From Heliocidaris tuberculata (Eukaryota; Echinodermata; Echinoidea; Camarodonta; Echinometridae), in contig CM046833.1 in NCBI GenBank assembly GCA_025618425.1, positions 33,664,247 through 33,728,246 on the forward strand: DNA of 64,000 nucleotides, written 5' to 3'. The notes under the pieces were generated by a model, which did no database searches, was not told where the DNA came from, and saw only the letters and a program-made list of their open reading frames with translations. A program made the position numbers and the translations under genes. Shown one piece after another: positions 48,003 to 59,240 of this stretch (its first letter is position 1; each line of letters begins with the position of its first letter).

Positions 48003-48786
48003 GTAAGTAAATAACAACATTACATTTCTGGAAAATTGCAAGCAGTATTCAAACAGGAATGTTCATTTTCTTTCGAAATTTTTCTTTATTTGCAAATGTG
48101 CTAGACACAATTCAGTAATTTGAATTCCATTTACTAAATGACATTAAAAAAACACATTCTTCTGCAAATTACAAATGTTAAATAAATTTTTCAACATTGC
48201 AAACTTAAAATGCAAATGTTTTGCAGAAATGTTTTCAATGCCATCATTATTTGAAATATGTCAAAATTTCTTTCCACCCCTTATTCAAGGATGCTATTTA
48301 TGATATCCTAGACCTACATGTATACCTTCGATACACCTTAACATTGTGAATGCTTGATTAAAAAAAAAATAATGTAGTTTTGTCAGTTGTCTGATCTTGT
48401 TCAAAGGATTAGCTAAACAATCGAGAGTTATCAGTGGTAGGTATCACCAAGTCATTTTTTTTTTCTTACTCCTAGTACAAGTAGGCCAGAAAGTTACACA
48501 GCGTTTCTGAACTTGAAGTAAACATTACGCTTGTTAGGTTGTTGTGCCTAGCATTCTAATACAATCATTCTACAATAATCTTTTTCAAATTTAGGTAGAC
48601 AACTTATTTTGTCTAAGTTAAAAGCAATAATTACACATGAAAGAAGTGATGTTTTCCCATAAAAGAGGGTATGAACTTTTACCGTCTTACCATGCTAAAG
48701 TTTGGATGCATTAAATTGTTTACATTAATACATACTAGTATTGAGTGTGTAAAAACTATATGGCTTCATCTCTCTTTTCATTTAAG

Positions 48787-48926
48787 GTTCAGACGTACAT
48801 AGCATCACAAGTGCGGACACGATTAAAGTGGATACCAGCTCTTCACAGAGTAGCCCAGAATCTGAATGTAGTTTTGGACTTCGGAAAAAGAGACGATTAG
48901 ATGATACAATGACAGACTCATGTGAG
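48787..48926 (+). CDS. Exon: Ser-rich linker with basic motif
   Basis: Acceptor CTTTTCATTTAAG (ending 48786) and donor GTAAGG (48927) bound a 140-base exon, phase 1 to phase 0. The peptide SDVHSITSADTIKVDTSSSQ continues with SSPESECSFGLRKKRRLDD. It is Ser/Thr-rich and probably disordered. RKKRRL is a plausible nuclear localisation signal and the surrounding Ser-Pro and acidic residues could be kinase sites. It links the CIDE-N-like exon and the helical exon in one frame, which is the main support for a real spliced transcript. Confidence 0.65.
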
Positions 48927-49681
48927 GTAAGGGTTGGGGAAAATAATTTACCTTGGCTTTATTTCAGTCTGAACTATAACAGCCACCATGCAGATAATAT
49001 GAGGGACTCATTACATTATGAATGTTATTATTCACCCAGATAAACAAAACTTGAAAAACTAATTACCTTTAGGACAGTACCAAGCAAACGTCCATTCTTC
49101 AGCAACAGTTTCTTTGACAGGGATATAGTTGCATGTGGATACTTTCTTTTAGTCACATGAATGGTTTTTCGCCAAGTATGGTTGTTTTTCAGTTTCTGTG
49201 GTAAATGTTTCAGCACTATGTCCCAGATGTGTGATAAATTTAATCTTAGTCCTACTTGTTTGTTAAAGGATGAAAATTCAGTTCTTTCCCAGATAGCTTC
49301 TTTGATTCCTCTGAAAATCCCATTACACCCCCAATCTAAGTTTTAGATGATAACATTTTCATGTCAAAAATTGTTATTAGATTTGCACAAATTAAACAAA
49401 AAAGTTCCACATTTAGCCACTGATTTTTTTTTCTTCTTCAGATTGATTCATTTACTGAAGATAGAAGATATGAAATGTTACATTAATTAATTTTTTTTAA
49501 GCTGAATTGAAAATTTAGGTATTTGACAGTTTCATTTTAGAGTTGCAGTTTTTTACTTGCACATCTGACGAAGTAAAATGTGATTTATATGAATTTTCAC
49601 TTGCCCCAGGAGCGAGGGCTAGTGTTGAGCCTCAACTTATGACTTCTCCTTAATTGATTTGATTTCATGTACTTTTTACAG

Positions 49682-49843
49682 TTTGTACTTGAAATACTGA
49701 GGAATAAAGCTGAATCGGTATTTCAAGAGTATGAATTAAACGGATGTCTTCATGTTAAAACAAGGCGACTGCTGGTAAATGTATTGGTAGCCGACATGCA
49801 AGAAAAGTTGAGATATGTTTCAGCAAAATTTCCTTTCTTATAA
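49682..49843 (+). CDS. Exon: helical SAMD3-like C-terminal domain
   Basis: Acceptor TTTTTACAG (ending 49681) opens a phase-0 exon with 53 codons and a TAA at 49841-49843. The peptide FVLEILRNKAESVFQEYELN then GCLHVKTRRLLVNVLVADMQ resembles a helical domain recurrent in uncharacterised fish and invertebrate proteins related to SAMD3 (L...L......Y...G.L....R..LVN.LVA.M.E). In those proteins the domain normally continues with a segment ending in FP-x-L; here it ends YVSAKFPFL, so this version looks shortened. The family link is from memory and needs a search. AATAAG lies shortly downstream (about 49870). Confidence 0.55.
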   Translation, partial: FVLEILRNKAESVFQEYELNGCLHVKTRRLLVNVLVADMQEKLRYVSAKFPFL

Positions 49844-52489
49844 CATTAACCAACAATGAAGAAGAAAACAATAAGGGAATCCATAGAAGATTCCTTACAG
49901 AGTTCAAATGTTCAAATGATACCGTTGATCCCCATGGGGGCCCCAGTGGAGAGCTTCAAGGGCCAACACTTTGTGAAGTTCAAACATTTTAAGATCTAGA
50001 AGCGGAGTAACAGGTTGGGGGAGTTTCTCATTGGAATCAAAGGAATCTTCTTCGAGTACAGGGGCTTCTGTGCTATTTAAATGGTCCTATGGTACGGGGG
50101 GGTGGGGGTACCAAAACTATGTAAATTGTGAAATCTAATGAAGATCTACAATCACGGCAGTCAAATTACAGTGTGTTTAGATATCTTCATAAGTGAAGAA
50201 CATTTTTTTTTTTTGCATAACAGTATGCTAAAGTGAGCCCATTGGGTCGCTGAAGAAAATCACAGGGTAGGGTGGGGTGGGGTGGGGTGGGGTGATGGCA
50301 GCGGAGGCGTGGCTAATAGAAAAGTTTACAAATGCATAAAGTAGTCAAGGTTGAAAACAATTGTTCGGGGGGGGGGGAGCTTCAAGGGCTTAAACTTTAT
50401 TTCAAACATTTTTGTTAAGGTAAAAGTCTGTTTCCGGTTTCACAGTTTGAATCACTGGTGCGATTCTATAGGACAACTACCCCCAGGAAAATTGTGGAGC
50501 GCCAGGAGTGTCATATCTGACAGAAAAAAAACAACAACATTTTCTCGTTCATTTATTGACCGATTTTGAATTTTTCTGTTTCGTCAGTTAGAGCTACATG
50601 TACATGATTGACAAATACGTTTTAGATGGAATTTTCAAATTTTGTCTACAAAATCATTTATGCTAATTTATGCAAATTTATTTTTGAAAAACGAAAAAAA
50701 AAAAGAAAATGCTTCTTCTGCTTCAAAATGAAAATTGCGTGAATTTTTTTGGCTGGATGAACACCATATTGATGTGCTAGTTTCAGTTTCAAAATGTAAT
50801 TCTTCAATAAAAACTCTGAAGGTTTTTAAATATGTTACATCTCTTTGATTGCCAGTCAAGTGAGGCTTGCGGTTCGTGAACCTCCTTGTTATTTGAAGTC
50901 CTGGTTGAAGTCTCTTTGGTTCAACTTTAATCAGGATAGGCTTTTTTTCGCCATGCTATATCGGGGGAGGGGGGGGGGGGGCTCACAAACTTGGTCTCGA
51001 GAAAAGTGTGACATTAAAAAAAAAATGTCTTGAGACTCTCTTCACGAACTGCTTTGCACGTTGCATACATTTTACGCAAAATATGTAGGCCCCGCCTGAT
51101 TAGGGTTAAACATGCATGTATGATGAACGTAAGTGTTGATAATGATAACATAATGTTACAATATATTCTTGTTGAACACAGAAAATGCTATCAAAACAAA
51201 GCTCATTTATCTTGTCTTGTGTTAACTGACATGTATGCAGATTTTTTTTTTCTAGATTTCAGCCGTTGAGTTTGGCATCGGGTGAAAGAGAAATAAGGAT
51301 GTAAACATGAAGAAAACTTGTATTAATTGCCCCTACTTTTTTGTATGAATTTTTGTCAGTGTAACAGTGACCAAAAGTTGAACAAGTACTTGAAAGTTCA
51401 AAAGCATACAATTAGTGTGTTTAAAGGTATATAAAGGTGAGATAACATAGTTTGGACATGAAAAACAAAAAAATCATATATTTCACTAATGAAGGTGAAG
51501 ACTATGACAAAACTGTTTACCTATATGCTGCAGGATGTACTGTTTCATGTTAGAAAGAAGGGATCACAATCTCAAAGATTGCATATTCTTCCTGCAGCAT
51601 TTGTTATTTGCATTTTGTCAGTGATGTATTTTGTATCATGTTTTGTTTTCTGTTTAACAGAAATAAGTGATAAAGGGGAACAAGAAGTGTTCTTATTCAT
51701 TCCTTGAACAGGAATGCTGAAGAAATTTCCATATTTTTTTCCATCCCCAAAATGGAAGTTAGTGGTTTATTTTGGGTAATTATTGTTCACTTGAAAAGTG
51801 AAAAGTGTGCATTTATATTTTGAACAGATTTGGAAAGATTTCAAAAAGTAAGTTGAATATCAAGATGTTTTTTTTTTAAATTCTATAACAGGATGAGGTA
51901 CATTGTAATTGACAAAAGGTCATTTCAAGAAGGTATTAATTTGCATTTTGTCAGTGACGCATTTTGTATCATGTTTTGTTTTCTGTTTAACAAAAATTAG
52001 TGATAAAGGGGTACAAGAAGTGTCCTTATTCATTCCTTGAAGAGGAATGCTGAAGAAATTTCCATCTTTAAAAAAATGACTGTAAGTGGTTTATTTGTGT
52101 AATTCTTGTTCACCTGAAAAGTGAAAAGTGCATTTATATTTTTAACTGATGTTAAGATTTCAAAAGTAAGTTAAGCACCAAAGTGTGTGTGCTTTTTTTT
52201 TTAATGGGGGGGGGGGTATTTTCAGACAATGTCTCACAGCTTCATATGATGAAAGGTCATTTCAAGAAGGTACATGTATTAATTGAACTACTCGTATGAC
52301 TTCAAGATACATGCAACTCTAACAATTTTAAACATGATGGAAACAAGATATGTATGTTCATTTCTTTCTTGAATAAACGAGTGCATAGTTTTAGTTGTCA
52401 AAAGACATGTTTGTTTTTCCCCTTCTGTATGTGTAATATTGTGTGGTTGATTGATTCTGATGCAGAAATAAAGTGTGTTGTATTGAACT
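49844..52489. other. Right part of the CACTG element, noncoding
   Basis: No exon was recognised. A block of about 125 bases (GTCAGTGATGTATTTTGTAT, CAAGAAGTGTTCTTATTCA) is directly repeated at about 51607-51732 and 51940-52070. A shorter GAGCTTCAAGGGC repeat occurs at 49952 and 50378. G-runs lie at 50270-50292, 50368 and 50971. Confidence 0.5.
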
Positions 52490-53008
52490 CTTGGTGTTAA
52501 ATTATAGGTATTGATTTTAACAAAAAAATCAGGATTAAATTCTACACACCACTGGTGTTGAAAGAAATGGTGTTGGATTTTTTAACACCAAAACTAGAAC
52601 TGAACTTTAACACCAAGTTGAAATAATGGTGTTAGATTTTGATACCAAAGGCGGAATTACTTCAACACCAAGAGTGAAATTGAATTGTTTAATTCCAAAC
52701 CCTCGTGTTAAATAACACCAGCTGGTGTTTTCCGATATAGATACAGGGAAAGTGTTAAAATTAACACCCGTGGTGTTGAATTTAACACCCTTGTTTTTGC
52801 AGTGTACATGCATCGATAATGTTATATAACTATACTAAATAGGGTGTATCGGGAAAATAAATAATTGGTGTCATCAGCTAACTGCACCACTTCTTGCCAG
52901 AACATATTTTCATTTTACTGTACAACTCAATGATTTTACCTTATTTAATGCATTTTAATGTTGTCTGGGCCAACACATATCCTTCTAGGCTCCTTCGATT
53001 GTTGAAAT

Positions 53009-53009
53009 T

Positions 53010-53056
<47 letters not shown>
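53009..53056. repeat. A homopolymer
   Basis: A run of about 46 A precedes GATTTTAAGAATATG. It may be the tail of a retroposed element or simple slippage. Confidence 0.9.
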
Positions 53057-53058
<2 letters not shown>

Positions 53059-53218
53059 TTTTAAGAATATGTTTAATGTCTGGCTAGCCTATACTGCTCC
53101 TTCACAACCACTTTTTTTTAAAAAAACTTAAATACCTCACTATCTATCAATTGAATCAATACTGTGTTGAATTAATGGGTTTTTAAACATAAACACAACA
53201 AATTGCCATCTTGCCACG

Positions 53219-53750
53219 ATGGTTAAATGTAAAACAGTAACCTATGATAACATTCGAAATCCTGAAAATTATTGTACTGAAGAATGTAAAAACACAGCAT
53301 CTTCTTTTTCTTTTAAATACAAAGGACCTTTTATTTGGAACTTTCTTCCTCATTATATCAGAAATGTTTCATTTTTAAATTCTTTTAAATCAAAACTTAA
53401 GGAATTCTAAATCACTTTACTCTGCTACATAATTAATTCATCCAACCCCTTTTATCATTATGTTTTTTATAATTTTTATCAGTATAAACTTAGGTATTTT
53501 ACTAGGGACTGCCTCGACAGAACCTTTATTTGGTTCTTTTGCAGTTTCCCATTTCATGTCCATTATTTTATGTGCTGTAAATATCACTTGTGCACTTATT
53601 ATTCTTGTATTTTATATTCTACTTTTCTTTCCGCTCTGTTTTTTGTTGGTTGGTTCAATGCTTCAATATATATAATAAAATATTCTGTATGTTAGATTCG
53701 TTTTTTTAATGTACTTTTTAAATGGACTTGAATAAATTGAATTGAAAAAA
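53219..53750 (+). pseudogene. LINE ORF2 C-terminal tail and 3' UTR
   Basis: 53219-53410 encodes a tail ending FSFKYKGPFIWNFLPHYIRN followed by SFLNSFKSKLKEF and a stop. The W-N-x-L-P...I...F....K..L..F pattern is typical of non-LTR ORF2 C termini. AT-rich sequence ending near AATAAATTGAATTGAAAAA (about 53730-53750) looks like the 3' UTR end. It is on the same strand as the RT fragment at 41758-41847. Confidence 0.65.
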
Positions 53751-55301
53751 ATGAAAGAATCAAAGATTAGTACGTGATCAGCAGTGACTCAATTTTGATT
53801 TAAGTATATTGTACATGTATGAAAAGTTTTTATTTTGAAATTTGAATTTCTTGTCGGCTATCAGTGAAACATGTTTCGTACTTCTTTCTTATTACATTTA
53901 TTACAAAATGTAACAGATTTTTTAAAGAGAACATTTTGTAAAAATCACTATAACATAATATAGTATAGTCATACTTTAACTGTTGTAAAGCTGTCTCTTA
54001 TATTCCTCTCCAACACTGACAGTTCATTTTATGTTCAGTGCTTTGAATAATAACAGAAGTTTCGCATCTCTCGCAATGGAAGAGCTTTAAGAACAACCTG
54101 TAAAACTCAAAATAAACTAAACATTACCATTTAAATGTTACAAATAGGTATTTTACTACGATAGTTACATGTACATTTCCCCAAAATATGGCCTTTTCAG
54201 CTAAAAAAGACACCTTCTCTGTCTTTTTCAATGTAACTAGGTGACAAAAAAATAAATAAATAAAATTTAAAAAATTCTATTTGATGTTCAAAAAATTGAA
54301 TGGCAAATTGACCACCTTTTGTGGTGGTCCATTTTGAAAGAAGACGGCCCCAGAGCCATCCTTCGTGCAATGTAACTGGGGGCAAAGAAATGGCTGTTCA
54401 AAATATAATTAAGAGCATTAATTGGATAAAAATTGTGCACTGGCATGTGCTTCTGCATGATGATGTTATTGGCAGCATGCATGTACAGAGGATGAGGGGG
54501 GGGGGGGTACGTCTTTTTTGGCAACGTAACCGGGGGACGGAAATACACTGTAGAATAGCAATTGCGTGCTTGATTAAGTGGATTTTGATTTGTCAGTTAC
54601 TTCATATTTTTGATTGGGCTTAATTACAAAATATACTGTGAAGAGCAATGTCAGGAATAAAATTTATGATATTATTAAAATTGATGTTATTATTAGGGTA
54701 AGATTTGTTTGTAAATGAACATTACTTCTGATGACATTTAAAAAAAAAAAAAAAATCAAGAAAAAAAAAACCGTTTTAAATTAAAAAAAATCTGATTTAA
54801 ATCAAATAAATCCGATTTTTTTTTTATTAAAAAAAAATCAATTCCTCCTCCCCCCCCAAAAAAAAAAATCGCCAACCCTGATTCTAAGTTACATTCAGAT
54901 CTAATGAGACGTATTAAACAGTAACAGTAACGATACTCTACAACTCGGACAAAGACGCATATATCATGATCTCGGACAGTAGAATAAATCTAGATCAATA
55001 TCTGTCATATTTTGTTTTTAATAGTACAACAGTGAAATTGTCAGCCTATCAGGGTCTTATTTTCTAATAGTCGACACAGTAAACAAAAGATTTGGTTAGA
55101 ATTTGAATTGATTTTTGCACAATTTCATTGCGATAGGGAAAACCATACATAAAATTACATTCGTGGGACTGAAAAAATCCAGTGGTGAGAAAATTCGAAA
55201 TAAACATTGATATAACATGGAATAATATTAATATATGGATAAATAGAGGATTTGAAGTGATGATATGAAAGTGTATAATCGAAATGAAGAAAATCACTTA
55301 C
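53751..55301. other. Unassigned AT-rich spacer
   Basis: No exon is supported. Poly-A/T stretches and GATTTAAATC-type repeats occur at 54740-54870, and a G-run at 54498. Confidence 0.4.
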
Positions 55302-55408
55302 CATAAATGGGTCCGTAGGGGTTGCAGTTGGCGAAAATTCAGTGGATTTCGCCACTTTTGCCTCCGTCACAATCACACCACGTAATACTAAAGTGGTCAT
55401 ATTGACCA
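55302..55408 (-). CDS. Candidate linker exon, phase 1-0
   Basis: Acceptor CCCGCGTAG (55409-55417) and a strong GTAAGTG donor (55295-55301) bound 107 bases. The peptide VNMTTLVLRGVIVTEAKVAK continues STEFSPTATPTDPFM. It starts in phase 1, which fits the preceding exon 55701-55967, but ends in phase 0. None of the downstream exons found starts in phase 0. Either an exon is missing between here and 12.6 kb or this is not a real exon. Confidence 0.35.
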
Positions 55409-55700
55409 CTACGCGGGACGAATGCAGAAATACTAGTCATTTTCTATCGCATGTACTTCAGGTATGGGGGGAAAAGTAAGATAAATATTTCAAATACTTC
55501 CTTTCAAAATCAGCGCTTTAAAATCTCACTTCTACCTTAAATGGCCGTTAGGAAGAACTTCTGATATTTCCAGCAAAATCCAAAGTCAAAATCATGTCCA
55601 AAACCTAAGAAATCCCCGCAGGGAAATGCAATTCATAACAGAATTACATTCTCAAACCTCTTTCCACGCTAGACTTATCTGGTCATTCAATTAAACATAC

Positions 55701-55967
55701 CTTTCAGAATCCTGATGATGTCGGACATTCCGACATTACAACAGGCAGAATATAGCATCTCTCGCTGATTAGACTTGAAAGACGTTTCACTTTTCCACCC
55801 GCAGAGACTTTCGTAGAAGTCTTCATCCTTACGCAATTTTGACGCGGCAGTGTTTGACAGCCGTCTAAGAAGATACAAAGCTTTCCTTAGTTTGTTGAAA
55901 ACATTTTCCTCCTTAGCAATTTCCACCAATTTCCACAATTCAAGTTTAGACACCTCTCCTTTGGGGG
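55701..55967 (-). CDS. Death-domain-like exon, phase 1-1
   Basis: Acceptor TTTATAG ends at 55968 and the donor GTATGT starts at 55700 on the minus strand. The exon is 267 bases (89 codons), phase 1 on both sides. After PKGEVSKLELWKLVEIAKEE come FNKLRKALYLLRR, FYESLCGWKSETSF and SNQREMLYSACCNVGMSDII. The L-x-x-W loop followed by L-x-x-A-C-x-x-V-G-M-x-D-I matches death-domain helices 4-6. It follows the transmembrane exon on the same strand in the same phase, so it would lie just inside the membrane. A death-effector fold is the alternative. Confidence 0.62.
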
Positions 55968-56187
55968 CTATAAATGATATAATGAAAATATAATGTTTTT
56001 ACATCATACTGAAGAGTATAAAGAAAAAGCACTCTCTTTATTGTATATCTCATTATTCTTTCATATCACTTCATCTCATATCACATCATTATTTTATATC
56101 GTATTATTCTTTCATATCACATCATTCAAATCATTTTCATATACAATTAAATGTAAGCTGGACAAGGCCTGTAATGTTTTTCTTTAA

Positions 56188-56196
56188 AAAGAAGTT

Positions 56197-56232
<36 letters not shown>

Positions 56233-56236
56233 GGGA
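56188..56236. repeat. (AG)n-(G)n tract
   Basis: About 14 AG units run directly into a G-run of about 14. Confidence 0.9.
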
Positions 56237-56267
56237 GCGGGGGAATCCCGAGTAGATTGTTAACTTA

Positions 56268-56465
56268 ATCTTAGATCGTACCCCAACATGAAATAACATA
56301 ATTTTGTAAACGACAACCGCACTTTAGGTTTTAATCTTATATCGTACCCCAACATGAAATAACATAATTTGTATACGAAAACCGCACTTTAGGTTTTAAT
56401 CTTAGATCGTACCCCAACAGGAAATAACATAATTTGTATACGAAAACCGCACTTTAGCTTTGAAT
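56268..56465. repeat. Three tandem copies of a ~65-bp unit
   Basis: The unit starts TTAATCTTAGATCGTACCCC and ends CCGCACTTTAGGTT. It occurs at about 56267, 56332 and 56396 with few differences between copies. It is noncoding and lies in the intron upstream of exon 55701-55967. Confidence 0.85.
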
Positions 56466-56568
56466 CATAGTAAGTTTATAAGAATTCTCCCGTTCATTTT
56501 ACTTTTACAATATTTCTAAAATAAATGTAAAGCCACCGCAAATGAACTTTAAGGTAGTAATTGATTAC

Positions 56569-57172
56569 AATTTTAATGGAGAATGAAACACTAAGGAAAA
56601 ATCAATTTTTTTTAATAAAAAGAAGAGAGGATAGAGAGAAGCAATTTAAAAAAAAGTTCCATCAAAATCGGTTAAGAAATAAGAAAGTTATGAAAGTTTG
56701 AAGAGTCCCAATTTACTTTCTATGGCGATCCTCAAATTGGCAATGTTGCTTCAAAGTGACAGGTTTAGTAGTACAACTATGTATGTTTTGTACACAAAAT
56801 TTCATATTTTCTCCATTATCTCTAAAGATGCTCCTTGTCTTTTTGTGAACTCAACATATGTTGTGTCAACTACATTTTACCATGATATATCTTGAGCTAA
56901 GGAGACAAGCTGCACCTTGAGAAATAATGGGGAAAATATGAAATTTTGTGTACAAAACATATGGAGAGTTATACTACTTAGCCTGTCACTTTGAAGCAAC
57001 ATTGCCAATTTGAGGATCGCCACAGAAAGTAAATTGAGACTTTTCAAACTTTCATAACTTTCTCATTTCTTAACCGATTTTGATAGAACTTTTTCTAATT
57101 TGCTTCTCTCTATCCTCTCTTTTCATTAAAATTGACCCCCCCCCCCGCCCCAGGGTTTCATTCTCCTTTAAC
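56569..57172. mobile_element. Palindromic MITE flanked by TTTAA
   Basis: The left end TTTAATGGAGAATGAAAC pairs with the right end GTTTCATTCTCCTTTAAC. Arms remain complementary for about 250 bases each: AATAAGAAAGTTATGAAAGT against its reverse near 57040, and CACTTTGAAGCAACATTGCC near 56987 against 56737. A C-run near 57138 interrupts the right arm. TTTAA repeated at both edges suggests a TTAA-type target duplication. Confidence 0.75.
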
Positions 57173-57454
57173 TTTAAATGTATGCTCATTGTCTGTGGAA
57201 AGAGGCCACTTGACTTAGGCTTCAAAAATGGATACACTGATCGACATCTCACCGTTCACACGCGTCGTCCCAGGTAAGGGCATAAAGCCATGTCTAATGC
57301 ACCAAACTGGAAAGGAAAATGAACAAGACATTGGCGTGTTATATCTAGACTGAACGTGCGCTATATAACCCGTCCATACGGAACCTGGGAAATGACATGG
57401 GGAATTTTTTTTTCTCGAGATATTATCTCCTTCCCTCGGGATAACATCGCATTC

Positions 57455-57772
57455 CCACCATGGGCGCAAATCCGGGGGGGGGGACAGGGGGACATGTCCC
57501 CCCATCTTTTTGGAAACAGGCGAATGTCCCCACCTTTTTTAATAATCTTTTATTTTTATTTATTTATTAATTTTTTTGCTTGTCAGAGAATTTTTGAGGC
57601 AAATGTCCCCCCACCTTTTTGAATAATATTTTATTTAATTTTGGAGTCAAGCAAATGTCCCCCACCTTTCTGAATAACCCCCTTTTTTTTTTTTTTTTTT
57701 TTTTTTGGCTTGTCAGACAATTTCGGAGGCGAATGTCCCCCCCCCCCCATTTTTAAAATGGATTTGCGCCAC
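57455..57772. mobile_element. hAT-like MITE with GGGCGCAAATCC ends
   Basis: The left end CATGGGCGCAAATCC and reversed right end CAGTGGCGCAAATCC give the inverted repeat. The flanks ATTCCCAC and GTTCCCAC match at 7 of 8 positions, consistent with an 8-bp duplication inside a CACGAGATAACATCTCG minisatellite. The interior holds three direct repeats of AATGTCCCCCCACCTTTTTGAATAA type, separated by CTTGTCAGA-containing spacers. Confidence 0.55.
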
Positions 57773-57873
57773 TGGTTCCCACGAGATAACATCTCGTTCC
57801 CACGAGATAACATTTCGATCACACGAGATAACATCTCGATCACACGAGAAAACATCTCGATCCCACGAGATAT
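57773..57873. repeat. CACGAGATAACATCTCG minisatellite
   Basis: Five copies of the 21-base unit CACGAGATAACATCTCGATC lie here. A degenerate continuation lies on the left of the MITE (57415-57455), so the MITE split an existing array. Each unit is itself a near palindrome. Confidence 0.8.
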
Positions 57874-57950
57874 CTGGATACTAGTCTATATAGCGTACAT
57901 CACGTAGTTACGTGGAGTATGTAGTGTGCAGCGCATTGATCTACTTGTAA

Positions 57951-58017
57951 AATGTCTACCGATCTTCTGGATCTGGATTATGTCAGTGCTGTCAAATATG
58001 AGAACGCTGCGTCATAA
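57951..58017 (+). other. Short ORF of unknown status
   Basis: ATG at about 57951 opens MSTDLLDLDYVSAVKYENAA followed by one residue and a TAA. It has no splice signals or known family and is probably chance. Confidence 0.12.
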
Positions 58018-58379
58018 CACGCCTTATTTTAAAATTTCAAATTAAAACTAGAACTGCAATCGTATCAGAACGATATGCATGCAATGTCGTCCATGCCTTC
58101 TATTTTGTTGAGAAGTTGACAGGTGAAATATAAATATATGCATGGTAAAACATGACATAAGATAAGATGAGAGAATGAGAGAGTAATGAAAGAGAGAGTA
58201 GATGTACAAAAAAGAGAAAGAAAGATAGGATGGGAGAAAATAATTAATACTGTGAAATTAGCAGATGATAGAATCATGAAAGCAAAGAAAAGCATAGGGA
58301 ATGCTAGAAATAGAAGATGATAGAACGATGAAAAAAAGGAAAAGAAAGATAGAAAGACAAGATGACTGAAGGATAGAAA

Positions 58380-58508
58380 TTTTTAATAATGGTAGTGATG
58401 GTGATAATGATGATGGTGATGATGATAGTGATGATGATTATGATGATGATATAATGATGATGGTGATGAAGATGACTATAATGATATGATGAGGATGATG
58501 ATATAATA

Positions 58509-58546
<38 letters not shown>

Positions 58547-58927
58547 ATTGGTGATGATGATGATGATGATGATGATGATATTGGTGATGATGATATAATG
58601 ATGTGATGATGGTGATAATGATGGTGATGATAATGGTGATGTTGATGATGATATAATGATGATGATGAGGATGATGATGATGATGATGATGATATAATGA
58701 TGGTGATGATGATGAGGATCATGATGATGATGATGATGATGATGATGATATAATGATGGTGATGATGATGAGGATGATGAGGATAATGATGATGATATAA
58801 TGATGGTGATAGTGATGGTGATGATATAATGATGGTGATGATGATGGTGATGCTGATGGTGGTGATAATGATAGTGATGATGATAATGGTGATGATAATG
58901 ATGGTGATGATGATGATGGTGATGATG

Positions 58928-58958
<31 letters not shown>

Positions 58959-59240
58959 AATGATGGTGATGATGAGGGTGATGATGATGGTGGTGATAAT
59001 GACAGTGATGATCATAATGGTGATGATAATGATGGTGATGATGATGATGGTGATGATGATGATGATGATATAATGATGGTGATGATGGTGATGATGATGG
59101 TGGTGATAATGATAGTGATGATCATAATGGTGATGATAATGACGGTGATGATGATGATGGTGATGATGATAATGGTGATGATAATGGTGATGATGACGAT
59201 GATTATTGTGATGATGATGATGATGATGATGATGATAGGA
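58380..59240. repeat. Long GAT/ATG microsatellite
   Basis: About 860 bases of interrupted (GAT)n with GGTGAT and AATGAT variants and ATATAATGAT blocks. All long ORFs through it (poly-Ser, poly-His/Ile) are artefacts of the repeat. The right border (59250-59345) is the linked sequence that occurs inverted at 36130-36225. Confidence 0.95.

Larger units (their letters stand above)
41979..52804. mobile_element. 10.8-kb TIR element with CACTGCAAAAAC ends
   Basis: The left terminus CACTGCAAAAACCAGGGTGT and the reversed right terminus CACTGCAAAAACAAGGGTGT differ at one of 20 positions. Both continue with repeats of GGTGTTGAATTT/AACACC (41992-42145 and 52490-52800). The flanks are TA on each side, embedded in a palindromic TGTACA, so a 2-bp TA duplication is possible but its length is ambiguous. 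CACTG ends are known in the CACTA/Mirage/Chapaev group, though this assignment is uncertain. It contains a MITE, a GCTCCG minisatellite element and a spliced plus-strand gene fragment. No transposase was recognised. Confidence 0.7.
41423..54880. mobile_element. Possible outer shell of a nested insertion
   Basis: The left edge reads CAGGGCTGCGCGGATTTAAATC and the right edge, reversed, CAGGGTTGGCGATTTTTTTT. Both are followed inward by repeated GATTTAAATC motifs. CAGGG(C/T)TG ends suggest a hAT-type element. The 8 bases flanking each side do not match, so the two ends may come from separate copies. Inside are LINE fragments and the large CACTG-ended element. Confidence 0.3.

Noticed and set aside
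56268..56465. Possible CRISPR-like array of three ~65-bp units
   Set aside because: The whole unit is repeated without unique spacers, and the genome is eukaryotic; it is a simple tandem repeat.
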